Below, in pieces: positions 25,267 to 32,770 of a DNA stretch of 39,364 bases. The DNA is taken from positions 1-39,364 of the forward strand of contig JAGBQR010000041.1 in assembly GCA_017632775.1 (NCBI GenBank), read 5' to 3'. The notes beneath the pieces were generated by a model that was not told the origin of the DNA, made no database searches, and worked only from the letters and a program-made list of their open reading frames with translations. Each line of letters opens with the position of its first letter. Position 1 is the first letter of the stretch. The DNA comes from Oscillospiraceae bacterium (lineage in GTDB: Bacteria > Bacillota > Clostridia > Oscillospirales > Oscillospiraceae). A program made the position numbers and the translations under genes.

Positions 25267-25509
25267 ATGCGTATCGATAAGTTTCTGAAAGTATCTCGTA
25301 TCATCAAGCGCCGGAGTGTTGCGAACGAAGCCTGTGACAGCGGACTCGTGACCGTGAACGGAAAAACGGTGAAAGCAGGATATGCCGTGAAAGTCGGGGA
25401 TATCCTTGAACTTCGTCTTGGTCAGAAAAACATTCGGGTCGAAATAACAGAACTGAGAGAAAACGCCGGGAAGGCGGATGCGTCTGCTATGTACAGGGAA
25501 CTTGGCTGA
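25267..25509 (+). CDS. rqcP: RqcP (YabO-like) S4-domain protein
   Basis: An 80-residue protein consisting of one S4 RNA-binding domain, close to RqcP/YabO and related to Hsp15. RqcP works with RqcH on obstructed 50S subunits during C-terminal alanine tailing of stalled peptides. Arg2 and Arg16, both present in the Bacillus protein as I remember it, are conserved here, as is the G-Q-K-x-I/V strand. GGGAGG lies upstream of ATG 25267. In Bacillus the gene sits near divIC and mazG; here it stands alone between two terminators. Confidence 0.9.
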   Translation: MRIDKFLKVSRIIKRRSVANEACDSGLVTVNGKTVKAGYAVKVGDILELRLGQKNIRVEITELRENAGKADASAMYRELG

Positions 25510-25527
25510 AAGCAGACTGAGAAAAAC

Positions 25528-25568
25528 AAAACGGGGATGCGGCTCAGGACATGCCGCATCCCCGTTTT
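25528..25568. terminator. Bidirectional terminator after rqcP
   Basis: A 16-bp perfect stem (25528-25543 / 25553-25568) with a 9-base loop and A/T tracts on both sides. It ends rqcP and the convergent P-loop gene. Confidence 0.93.
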
Positions 25569-25589
25569 ACATAAAGAGTCGGTGAAGAA

Positions 25590-26003
25590 TCAGAGAATGT
25601 GTGAACGAACGAACTCGGACATCGTTTCCGGTTCGGCGGAAACACTGAGGACGAACTCGATGTTTTCTTTTTCCGAGAACGTATTGAGCCAATGGAGAAA
25701 CGTATCGAACGCTTCAGGTGAACGGTCGCTGATCATCTTGTAGAAATTATCCACAAAGATATGGGTGATGTCGTAATTGCCGGAATGGATCCCGCAGAGC
25801 AATCCCTTAAGGAACTCGTACGATCCGATATCATAGGCGGCGGCATCGATCAGTCTGGCCTGATAAGGGATATCGTAAGTGAGCTTGCGGTCTTTTTCGA
25901 TACAGACGACATCGCCGTTTCCTTCCTTGACCGCATCACATACAAGACCGACGAGTTTTTTGGTCTTTCCGGAACCCTTTATGCCCATCAGCAGTTTTAC
26001 CAT
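25590..26003 (-). CDS. Small P-loop NTPase-like protein of unknown function
   Basis: A 137-residue protein with a Walker A motif G-I-K-G-S-G-K-T-K at residues 7-15 and a likely Walker B strand I-T-H-I-F-V-D-N-F near the middle. Nothing else is recognisable, and it is short for a complete ATPase. There is no helicase or kinase lid motif that I can name. Start 26003 is chosen because AAGGAG lies 8-12 bases upstream. It is monocistronic, with a leader hairpin (26027-26059) and a strong terminator. The predicted ATP binding is fairly safe; the role is not known. Confidence 0.75.
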   Translation of the reverse strand: MVKLLMGIKGSGKTKKLVGLVCDAVKEGNGDVVCIEKDRKLTYDIPYQARLIDAAAYDIGSYEFLKGLLCGIHSGNYDITHIFVDNFYKMISDRSPEAFDTFLHWLNTFSEKENIEFVLSVSAEPETMSEFVRSHIL

Positions 26004-26026
26004 GAATACATACTCCTTCTCATAGT

Positions 26027-26059
26027 CATTGATTTCTCGTACAGACTGAAAAATCAATG
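26027..26059 (-). promoter_or_regulatory. Leader hairpin of the P-loop gene
   Basis: A 9-bp perfect inverted repeat CATTGATTT (26027-26035) / AAATCAATG (26051-26059) with a 15-base spacer, 24-56 bases upstream of the start codon. It could be an operator or a 5' UTR stem. No T-tract follows, so it is not a terminator. Confidence 0.45.
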
Positions 26060-26124
26060 CATTGGATAACTACAGCTTACCATTCTTCCCGTATGAAAGC
26101 AAGTGCGAAAAGGTTAAGAAGAAG

Positions 26125-26162
26125 TTAAAAACAGACTGTTTTTTCAGCGTGACATGTCTGTT
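26125..26162 (-). terminator. Possible terminator of pgi
   Basis: On the minus strand, a 7-bp stem AACAGAC / GTCTGTT (26162-26156 / 26136-26130) with a 19-base loop runs into a short T-tract. It begins three bases after the pgi stop. The large loop makes it weak. Confidence 0.5.
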
Positions 26163-26164
26163 CG

Positions 26165-27442
26165 TCAGATAGCGCCGGGTTTGCCGAGCATCCGGAACAT
26201 GTTCTTTTTATAGGCTTCCACACCAGGCTGGTTGAAAGGGTTGACACCGGACATATATCCGCTGATTCCGCACGCCATTTCAAAGAAGCATACAAGTGAA
26301 GCGAACCCTTCTTCATCCCGTCTGCCGGCTGTAATGGTCATGCAGGGAACTCCGCCGGAAATGTGAGCTTCCATCACGGCGTTTTCCACAACGTGCCCGA
26401 TCTCGCCCAGATCACGACCGGCTAGATAGTTGAGCCCGTCGGCATTGCTCTCATCTGCGGGAACCTGGAAAGGAGAAAGACACTCATCAAAGCGGACGAG
26501 AGTCTCCATCAGGATACGCTCACCTTCCTGGATATACTGACCCATGGAGTGCAGATCGGCGGTGAACTCCACGGATGCCGGGTAGATACCGATGCCATCC
26601 TTGCCTTCGCTCTCTCCGTAGAGTTGTTTCCACCATTCCGCCATCCAGCGAAAACGCGGATCAAAGCAGGCGAGCAGTTCTATTTTTCGTCCACCGCTGT
26701 AGAGGTTCTGTCTGGCAGCGGCATACTGCCATGCAGGATTCTCCTCGCTCATTACGCTCAGGGCTTCGAATTCGGCGATTGCGCAGTTGATGATCCGGCG
26801 CACGTCGATCCCGGCCACAGCCATGGGAAGCAGACCGACAGCGGAGAGAACGCTGTACCGGCCTCCGACATCATCAGGCACAACAAAGCTTTCCCAGCCG
26901 TTCGCATCCGCAAGAGATTTCAGAACACCTCTGCGGGCATCTGTGGTGGCAAAGATATGCTCATCAGCCCGGGTTCCGTATTTTTCTTTCAGCAGATCGC
27001 GGAAAATCCGGAAGGAAACAGCAGGTTCCAAAGTCGTACCGGATTTGGAGATGACATTTACATCGAAATCCTGCTCGCCGATCTGAGAAATGATATCGTT
27101 CAGATAGTCCGGATTGAGTCCGTTTCCTGCAAAAAGGACCTTTGTGTCTGCCGCAGCCGGGGCAGGCCTCAGGAATTCGATTGCACCGCGTGCGCCAAGA
27201 TAGGAACCGCCGATGCCGATCACGACGAGGATCTTTGAACGTGAGCGGATCTTTTCAGCTGCTTCTATGATCCTGTCCAGTTCGGTGTCACGGATCTTTT
27301 TCGGCAGCTCCGGCCATCCGAGGAAATCTGCTCCTGCGCCGGTACGTCCAGCGAGGATCGTATGAGCCTGTTTGGCAAGGGCATAGTCGGGACCGCTTCC
27401 GCTGAAGAAAGCAGCTGCCCCCGAATAATCGACTTTTACCAT
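26165..27442 (-). CDS. pgi: Glucose-6-phosphate isomerase
   Basis: A 425-residue cytosolic enzyme that interconverts glucose-6-phosphate and fructose-6-phosphate. The G-I-G-G-S-Y-L-G-A-R-G phosphate-binding motif, V-I-S-K-S-G-T-T-x-E-P and the G-G-R-Y-S-V-L-S-A-V-G signature are all present. Length matches the shorter Gram-positive form. Start 27442 is chosen because AAGGAG lies upstream at the right distance. It is monocistronic, with its own near-consensus promoter. Confidence 0.97.
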   Translation of the reverse strand: MVKVDYSGAAAFFSGSGPDYALAKQAHTILAGRTGAGADFLGWPELPKKIRDTELDRIIEAAEKIRSRSKILVVIGIGGSYLGARGAIEFLRPAPAAADTKVLFAGNGLNPDYLNDIISQIGEQDFDVNVISKSGTTLEPAVSFRIFRDLLKEKYGTRADEHIFATTDARRGVLKSLADANGWESFVVPDDVGGRYSVLSAVGLLPMAVAGIDVRRIINCAIAEFEALSVMSEENPAWQYAAARQNLYSGGRKIELLACFDPRFRWMAEWWKQLYGESEGKDGIGIYPASVEFTADLHSMGQYIQEGERILMETLVRFDECLSPFQVPADESNADGLNYLAGRDLGEIGHVVENAVMEAHISGGVPCMTITAGRRDEEGFASLVCFFEMACGISGYMSGVNPFNQPGVEAYKKNMFRMLGKPGAI

Positions 27443-27478
27443 GACTGAAATCTCCTTAAAAGCATAGTATTGTTTCAT

Positions 27479-27506
27479 ATTATAGACAATTCCGGACCGA
27501 TTTCAA
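27479..27506 (-). promoter_or_regulatory. Sigma-A type promoter of pgi
   Basis: On the minus strand TTGAAA (27506-27501), a 16-base spacer, TATAAT (27484-27479), 36 bases upstream of the pgi start codon. Confidence 0.75.
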
Positions 27507-27527
27507 CTGCAGTTTTGAAGAATCCGG

Positions 27528-27556
27528 TTGACAGAATTATGCATAAAATTTAAAGT
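27528..27556 (+). promoter_or_regulatory. Promoter upstream of the AI-2E-family gene
   Basis: TTGACA (27528-27533), a 17-base spacer, TAAAGT (27551-27556). The expected RNA start near 27563 leaves a leader of about 300 bases before ATG 27861. Confidence 0.7.
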
Positions 27557-27608
27557 ATTCTGTGATCCATTACGATTTGTTTCCAAATTGTTAACCGCAA
27601 TGTAGAAG

Positions 27609-27638
27609 TTTTGCACATTTTCAACAGGGTTTTCCACA
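27609..27638 (+). promoter_or_regulatory. Cluster of DnaA-box-like 9-mers
   Basis: TTTTGCACA (27609-27617), TTTTCAACA (27618-27626) and TTTTCCACA (27630-27638) are direct repeats. The first and third differ from the TTATNCACA consensus at one base, the second at two. TTATGCATA (27537-27545) is another near match. No dnaA or dnaN is near, so this is at most a DnaA-binding regulatory site. Confidence 0.35.
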
Positions 27639-27707
27639 GATGAAAAATGAATAATGAAACTTTTTCTGCGCCAAATGATTTACATAACAACAAATCTCTT
27701 TATCAAT

Positions 27708-27736
27708 AATCGGAAAGGAGTATATTCCGATTTTCT
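27708..27736 (+). promoter_or_regulatory. Leader hairpin with a ribosome-site-like loop
   Basis: An 8-bp stem AATCGGAA (27708-27715) / TTCCGATT (27725-27732) encloses the loop AGGAGTATA and is followed by TTCTT. It lies about 125 bases before the AI-2E-family start. It may be an attenuator or a chance stem. Confidence 0.35.
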
Positions 27737-27860
27737 TAGTTGACTGAAAAACAGGAGGATAGTAAAATATAAAGTTGAAATACAGATGATCTGAGTTGTT
27801 ACGAACGAAGAATCACCGGAGACGGGCATACTGCCTCGCTTCGGACGGGAGAAACTGCCG

Positions 27861-29171
27861 ATGAGAAGACAATTCAAATGGGATAAGAAGTATCTTCATT
27901 GGGGAGTCACTGCTTTTCTGGTGCTGGCCTGTGAGATCCTTTTCTATATGGCGCTGAGTTATATTCCGGATATCGGAAAAGCGCTCAAGAGTTTCTTCGG
28001 GATTCTCGGGCCTTTTATCTGGGGGCTCGTGATCACATATCTGCTTGCACCGTTAACAAAGACGCTGAACAGGAGCGTTTTTGGACCTTTGAGTGAGCGT
28101 ATCTTCAGAAAAAGCAAAAAGAGAAACGGGAAAAAGCTTTCCCGCTCCCTTTCAGTCCTCATTTCGGAGATCGTTCTTCTGGCTGTGCTGACGCTTCTGG
28201 TCTATCTTATTATTCCGCAGCTGTACAGCAGCATTGAGACGATCGTTGTCAACAGTAACACATATATTGAGAAGGTTTCCGGATGGGTGGAAGACCGGCT
28301 TGCAGCGTATCCTGTAATCGAGACCTATGTTACCGATGCGCTGGATAAATTCAACGACGGTATTATTGATTGGCTTCAGAAAACGGTCCTTCCGCAGCTG
28401 GGAAGCTTTGTGAGCAATGTGGCCGGCGGTCTTTTTGTGTTCTTCAAAGGTGTATATAACGTGATCATCGGGATCATTGTATCCGTGTATATTCTGAACA
28501 ATCTGGAAAAGTTCTCTGCCGGGGCAAAACGCCTGCTCTACTGTGTCTTCACGGTGGAAGCTGCGGACAAACTGCTGGACGGCATCCGCTTTACCGACCG
28601 GACATTCATCGGGTTTATCACGGGAAAACTCCTGGATTCTGCCATTATCGGCATCCTGTGTTATATTTTCTGCGCTATCATGGATATGCCGTATGCATTG
28701 CTTGTAAGCGTGATCATCGGGATAACGAATATCATTCCGTTTTTTGGCCCCTTTATCGGTGCTGTACCCTCTGCGCTGATCATACTGCTCGTCGATCCGT
28801 GGAAGTGTCTGATTTTTGTCATCTTCATTATTGTGCTTCAGCAGGTGGACGGGAATTTCATAGGGCCGAAGATTCTGGGAAACTCCATCGGGATCAGCGG
28901 ATTCTGGGTGATGTTCTCCATTATTGTCGGGGCGGGATTGTTCGGCTTCTGGGGAATGCTGCTTGGCGTACCTGTTTTTGTGGTTATTTATACGCTCGTG
29001 GATAAAGCGATGGCCAGAAAACTGAAAAGAAGTGATCTTCCTTCAGAGACAGAGGATTATCTTGGGGTGGACAGGATCGACCCGATTACCCGCAGGGTGA
29101 TGAGGAACCGAAAAAAGGGAGAAGAGGCGCAGGGAAAGAATGCGGGAGAGGATGAGCCGCTTCAGGAATGA
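27861..29171 (+). CDS. AI-2E family transporter-like membrane protein
   Basis: A 436-residue membrane protein of the AI-2E_transport (PerM/YdiK/TqsA) family. About eight helices are visible, with a soluble stretch between helices 3 and 4. The conserved G-I-T-N-I-I-P-F-F-G-P-F-I-G and G-P-K-I-L-G-N-S-I-G motifs are present. The highly charged tail (last 45 residues) is cytosolic. Family members export autoinducer-2, ions or other solutes; the substrate cannot be assigned. GGGAG lies 9 bases before the ATG. Its 3' end overlaps the convergent cysteine desulfurase by 10 bases and there is no terminator between them. Confidence 0.9.
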   Translation: MRRQFKWDKKYLHWGVTAFLVLACEILFYMALSYIPDIGKALKSFFGILGPFIWGLVITYLLAPLTKTLNRSVFGPLSERIFRKSKKRNGKKLSRSLSVLISEIVLLAVLTLLVYLIIPQLYSSIETIVVNSNTYIEKVSGWVEDRLAAYPVIETYVTDALDKFNDGIIDWLQKTVLPQLGSFVSNVAGGLFVFFKGVYNVIIGIIVSVYILNNLEKFSAGAKRLLYCVFTVEAADKLLDGIRFTDRTFIGFITGKLLDSAIIGILCYIFCAIMDMPYALLVSVIIGITNIIPFFGPFIGAVPSALIILLVDPWKCLIFVIFIIVLQQVDGNFIGPKILGNSIGISGFWVMFSIIVGAGLFGFWGMLLGVPVFVVIYTLVDKAMARKLKRSDLPSETEDYLGVDRIDPITRRVMRNRKKGEEAQGKNAGEDEPLQE

Positions 29172-30292
29172 GCCAGTCTGGCCCGCGCATCCAGGATTCC
29201 TTCGCAGAGTGCCTCGATATCGGCATCGTTCGTAAATCTGGAAAGACCGATCCGGACGGCACAGTCGATTATTCCGGGATTCAAGCCCATTGATTCCAGA
29301 ACATGGCTCCGCCCGCCCCGTTTGCAGGCGGAGCTTTTTGATATGTAGATTTCCCTGGCTTCCAGAAAATTCATCAGGACTTCACTCCGGATTCCCGGAA
29401 CAGAGATGCTGAGGATGTGCGGGGCTCCGCCTCCGATCACGGTGAACCCCGGGATCGACCGACCAAGCCGCTGTATCACGGTGTTTCGCAGTTCATTCAT
29501 TCGCGGGAGAGCATATCTCGATGCATCTTCAGCTGCTGAGCAGGCGGCGGCGAATGCTGCGATCTGCGGCATGGCTTCCGTCCCTGCTCTGCGGCCGTTT
29601 TCCTGACCGCCTCCGACAAGAAAAGGCGCCAGCTTCAGGCCGCTGCGGATATAAAGCGCTCCGATTCCTTTCGGAGCATGGATTTTATGACCGCTGATGC
29701 TGATCAGGTCAGCTCCCAGCGACGCTGCCCGGAAGGGGACTTTCATAAAAGCCTGTACGGCGTCCGTATGAAACAGGGCTGTACTTTTGTTTTCACGCAG
29801 TATTCGTGCAACAGAAGCTATGTCGGTAACAGAGCCGGTTTCATTATTCACCATCATGAGAGAGACGAGAACAGTATCTTCCCGCAGGGCTCTCTCCACG
29901 TCAGAGGGGCATATTTCTCCGGTCACGCCCGGTTTCAGCCGGGTTACTTCAAAACCGCGGCGTTCAAGTTCATCCAGGCTTTTCCGTACTGCGTCATGCT
30001 CGGATCCGGAGCTGATCACGTGAAGGCCTTTTCGCCTCATGCTTTCCGCTCCGGCCAGGATAGCCCAGTTGTCGCTCTCTGAGCCGCAGGAAGTGAAGAC
30101 TAGTTCGTCCGGCTTGCAGCCGAGTGAGAAAGCTACGGTTTTTCTGGATGCATCCAGCAGCCTTCTTGCGGAACGCCCGCGCGTGTGCGTGGAGCCCGGG
30201 TTTCCGTAATTCTCCGTCATTGCGTCCATGGCTGCCTGCACTGCTTCCGGACAGACTTTTGTTGTTGCGGCATTATCAAGATAGTGTTCCAT
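29162..30292 (-). CDS. Cysteine desulfurase (NifS/IscS-like)
   Basis: A 376-residue PLP enzyme that moves sulfur from cysteine to acceptors for Fe-S clusters or tRNA thiolation. It starts Y-L-D-N-A-A-T-T. The PLP lysine is in S-G-H-K-I-H-A-P-K-G and the catalytic Cys in S-S-A-C-K-R-G, a short loop as in class I (NifS/IscS) enzymes. No IscU/NifU scaffold, MnmA or ThiI gene lies in the window. It diverges from mtaB, an Fe-S enzyme that itself uses sulfur, with only 37 bases between the two starts. A strong promoter lies inside mtaB (30367-30339). The specific acceptor is unknown. Confidence 0.93.
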   Translation of the reverse strand: MEHYLDNAATTKVCPEAVQAAMDAMTENYGNPGSTHTRGRSARRLLDASRKTVAFSLGCKPDELVFTSCGSESDNWAILAGAESMRRKGLHVISSGSEHDAVRKSLDELERRGFEVTRLKPGVTGEICPSDVERALREDTVLVSLMMVNNETGSVTDIASVARILRENKSTALFHTDAVQAFMKVPFRAASLGADLISISGHKIHAPKGIGALYIRSGLKLAPFLVGGGQENGRRAGTEAMPQIAAFAAACSAAEDASRYALPRMNELRNTVIQRLGRSIPGFTVIGGGAPHILSISVPGIRSEVLMNFLEAREIYISKSSACKRGGRSHVLESMGLNPGIIDCAVRIGLSRFTNDADIEALCEGILDARARLAHS

Positions 30293-30329
30293 ATCAGGCC
30301 TTTCTTCTTAAGGGAGAATCTGAAAAAAG

Positions 30330-31619
30330 ATGAAATACATTATATCCACTCTGGGGTGCAAGGTCAATCAGTATGAGACGCAGGCCATGGAAACGTGGCT
30401 GTCAGAGCAGGGGATCGAACCGGCAGCTCCCGGTGAGCGGGCGGATCTTGTTCTGGTGAATACCTGCGCTGTCACGGCGGAGAGCGAACGCAAATCCCGT
30501 CAGATGATCCGCCGTCTCCGGGATGAGAATCCAGGCGCCAGGATTGCCGTGAGCGGCTGCTACGCGCAGATCGCACCGGAGGAGATGCGGAAACTCGGAG
30601 CTGAAGTGGTTTTCGGATCAGGAGATCGGAAGAGATTTGTGGAATCTGCGCTCCGCGTCTTGAAAAGCGGGGAGCCTGAGGAAGAAATCGATGATCCCTT
30701 CCTCAGAAAAGAGTACGAGGAACTCCCGGCGGGAGCACCTTCAGGAAGAACACGGGCTATGCTGAAGATCCAGGATGGCTGTGTAAACTTTTGCACGTAT
30801 TGCATCATTCCCTATACACGGGGCCGCCTGCGTTCACTTCCGCTCGAGAAAGCAGCGGAACAGGCCGAATCACTTGCCGGTGACGGGTTTAAGGAACTCG
30901 TTCTAACGGGGATAGAAGTTGCCTCGTACGGCGTTGATCTTCCCGGTCGTCCATCTCTCGCGGATGTTGTGGCTGCGGTCGCAGAGAAAAGCGGCAGCAT
31001 GAGGATCCGGCTCGGATCGCTGGAACCGACCGTGATAACGGATGAGTTCTGCAGGCGCCTTGCGGCTTTGGGAAAAGTCTGCCCGCATTTCCACCTTTCC
31101 CTTCAGTCAGGCTGTGACCGGACGCTTCGGGCTATGAACAGGAAATACGATACAGCGCTTTTTTATGAAAAAACGAAACTGCTCCGAACAGCTTTTCCGG
31201 ACTGTGCGATCACCTGCGATCTGATTACTGGCTTTCCCGGGGAAACAGAAACCGATCACGCGGAGACACTGAAATTTATCGAAAAGTGCGGTTTCTCGGC
31301 CATGCATATTTTCCCCTATTCAAGAAGACCTGGTACCCCGGCAGATTTGATGCCGGGACAGTGTACGCAGGCTGTGAAGATACGCAGAGCCCGTGAGGCG
31401 AAGGAGATCGCGCTGCGTATGCAGGAAGAATACCTTGACCGTCAGATCGGCTGCAGGCTCCCGGTCCTGTTCGAAACGACGGAGAAAGACGGAAGATGCT
31501 ATGGTCACAGTGATAATTATCTGCTTGTCTCGGTCGCGGGGGATTCTTTTTCCGGACAGATGAAGAGAGTGAGGATTACGGGAAGAGAAGGGGAATCGCT
31601 CTGCGGTGTGATTGACTAA
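30330..31619 (+). CDS. mtaB: tRNA t6A37 methylthiotransferase
   Basis: A 429-residue radical-SAM methylthiotransferase that converts t6A to ms2t6A at position 37 of ANN-decoding tRNAs. Cluster cysteines of the N-terminal domain are Cys10, Cys46 and Cys77. The radical-SAM CxxxCxxC is Cys151, Cys155, Cys158. A C-terminal TRAM domain closes the protein. The opening T-L-G-C-K-V-N-Q-Y-E-T distinguishes MtaB from RimO and MiaB. AGGGAG lies 14 bases before the ATG, a little far. The last codons contain the promoter of serC. Confidence 0.94.
   Translation: MKYIISTLGCKVNQYETQAMETWLSEQGIEPAAPGERADLVLVNTCAVTAESERKSRQMIRRLRDENPGARIAVSGCYAQIAPEEMRKLGAEVVFGSGDRKRFVESALRVLKSGEPEEEIDDPFLRKEYEELPAGAPSGRTRAMLKIQDGCVNFCTYCIIPYTRGRLRSLPLEKAAEQAESLAGDGFKELVLTGIEVASYGVDLPGRPSLADVVAAVAEKSGSMRIRLGSLEPTVITDEFCRRLAALGKVCPHFHLSLQSGCDRTLRAMNRKYDTALFYEKTKLLRTAFPDCAITCDLITGFPGETETDHAETLKFIEKCGFSAMHIFPYSRRPGTPADLMPGQCTQAVKIRRAREAKEIALRMQEEYLDRQIGCRLPVLFETTEKDGRCYGHSDNYLLVSVAGDSFSGQMKRVRITGREGESLCGVID
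30339..30367 (-). promoter_or_regulatory. Promoter of the cysteine desulfurase, inside mtaB
   Basis: On the minus strand TTGACC (30367-30362), a 17-base spacer, TATAAT (30344-30339). It lies within codons 4-13 of the divergent mtaB gene and gives a leader of about 40 bases. Confidence 0.75.
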
Positions 31620-31640
31620 TCTGTCAAAATGGCATATAGT
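31612..31640 (+). promoter_or_regulatory. Sigma-A type promoter of the serC operon, overlapping the mtaB stop
   Basis: TTGACT (31612-31617), a 17-base spacer, TATAGT (31635-31640). The -35 box spans the last two sense codons and the first base of the mtaB stop. The leader to serC is about 35 bases. Confidence 0.75.
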
Positions 31641-31681
31641 TGTTTAGCTATTTTTCTGGTTTGATTATCAAAGGGTAAAGA

Positions 31682-32770
31682 ATGAAAGATCGAGTGTATA
31701 ATTTTGCAGCCGGACCTTCGTGCATCCCGCTTGAGGTACTTGAAAAGGCTCGCGATGAGCTGGTAAATTTCGGTGAAAGCGGAATGTCGGTCATGGAAAT
31801 GACGCACCGGGGAAAAGATTTTGCCGTTATTTTCTCCCGCGCGAAAGAACAGCTCCGAAGGGCTCTTTCCGTTCCGGAGAGCCACGAGATCCTGTTTCTG
31901 CAAGGAGGAGCAACGCTTCAGTTTGCTGCTGTTCCCATGAATCTTCTGGGAACTGGCACGGCAGATTATGCAGTGACCGGTCAGTTTTCCGGCAAAGCTG
32001 CAAAAGAGGCGGAAAAATACGGAAAAGTACATCTTGCCTGTGATACCTCAGCTTCGGGGCATGACAGGATCCCTGCTCAGGGTGAACTGAGGACATCGGA
32101 AAACGCGGCATATTTTTATTATTGTTCCAACAATACGATCTACGGGACGGAATGGTACTATACCCCTGAGACGGATGCTGTTCTTGTATGCGATATGTCT
32201 TCGGATATCCTCTCCCGGCCTGTGGATGTATCCCGCTACGGACTCATATATGCCGGCGCACAGAAAAACATGTCCCCGGCCGGCCTGACTGTCGTCGTTC
32301 TGGACAGGGAACTCGCCGGAAAGGCCCTTTCCTGTACTCCGGAAGTAATGCGCTATGATGTGCTGATCGAGAACGATTCGATGCTTAACACACCGCCCTG
32401 CTGGTGCATATATATGCTTTCACTTGAACTGGAATGGCTTGAAAAACAGGGCGGGGTATCCGCCATGGAAAAGATGCGGAAAGAACGGGCGGCTCTGGTT
32501 TATGATGTTCTTGATAACAGCCGCTTCTACATCGCGCATGCACAGCCGGATTCACGGAGTTTCATGAATGTCACGTTTCGCACTCCTTCGGAAGATCTGG
32601 ACAGGGCTTTTGTCGCAGGGGCGGAAAAGTGCGGACTTGTGAATCTGAAGGGACACCGGCTCACCGGCGGCATAAGGGCTTCTCTGTATAATTCCATGCC
32701 GATGGAGGGGGCCCTTCGGCTTGCAGAGTACATGAAGCGATTTGAGGAAGAAAACAGATGTATGCAATAA
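31682..32770 (+). CDS. serC: Phosphoserine aminotransferase
   Basis: A 362-residue class V PLP aminotransferase that converts 3-phosphohydroxypyruvate to phosphoserine (second step of serine synthesis). It opens Y-N-F-A-A-G-P-S; PLP Lys195 is in A-G-A-Q-K-N-M-S-P-A-G. The W-Y-Y-T-P segment and the C-terminal G-H-R-x-x-G-G-I-R-A-S-L-Y-N signature are present. AAAGGG lies upstream. Its end overlaps serA by 13 bases, so the two are coupled. Confidence 0.97.
   Translation: MKDRVYNFAAGPSCIPLEVLEKARDELVNFGESGMSVMEMTHRGKDFAVIFSRAKEQLRRALSVPESHEILFLQGGATLQFAAVPMNLLGTGTADYAVTGQFSGKAAKEAEKYGKVHLACDTSASGHDRIPAQGELRTSENAAYFYYCSNNTIYGTEWYYTPETDAVLVCDMSSDILSRPVDVSRYGLIYAGAQKNMSPAGLTVVVLDRELAGKALSCTPEVMRYDVLIENDSMLNTPPCWCIYMLSLELEWLEKQGGVSAMEKMRKERAALVYDVLDNSRFYIAHAQPDSRSFMNVTFRTPSEDLDRAFVAGAEKCGLVNLKGHRLTGGIRASLYNSMPMEGALRLAEYMKRFEEENRCMQ

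Larger units (their letters stand above)
27443..27860. other. Regulatory intergenic region between pgi and the AI-2E-family gene
   Basis: 418 bases without a gene, AT-rich. It contains the pgi promoter (27479-27506), a divergent promoter (27528-27556) and three DnaA-box-like 9-mers (27609-27638). A hairpin with AGGAG in its loop lies at 27708-27732. A leader of about 300 bases runs to the next gene. I could not match the leader to a known riboswitch. Confidence 0.6.

Noticed and set aside
27443..27860. Replication origin
   Set aside because: Near-DnaA boxes and AT-rich DNA are present, but boxes are few and imperfect and no dnaA, dnaN, rpmH or gidA gene is near.
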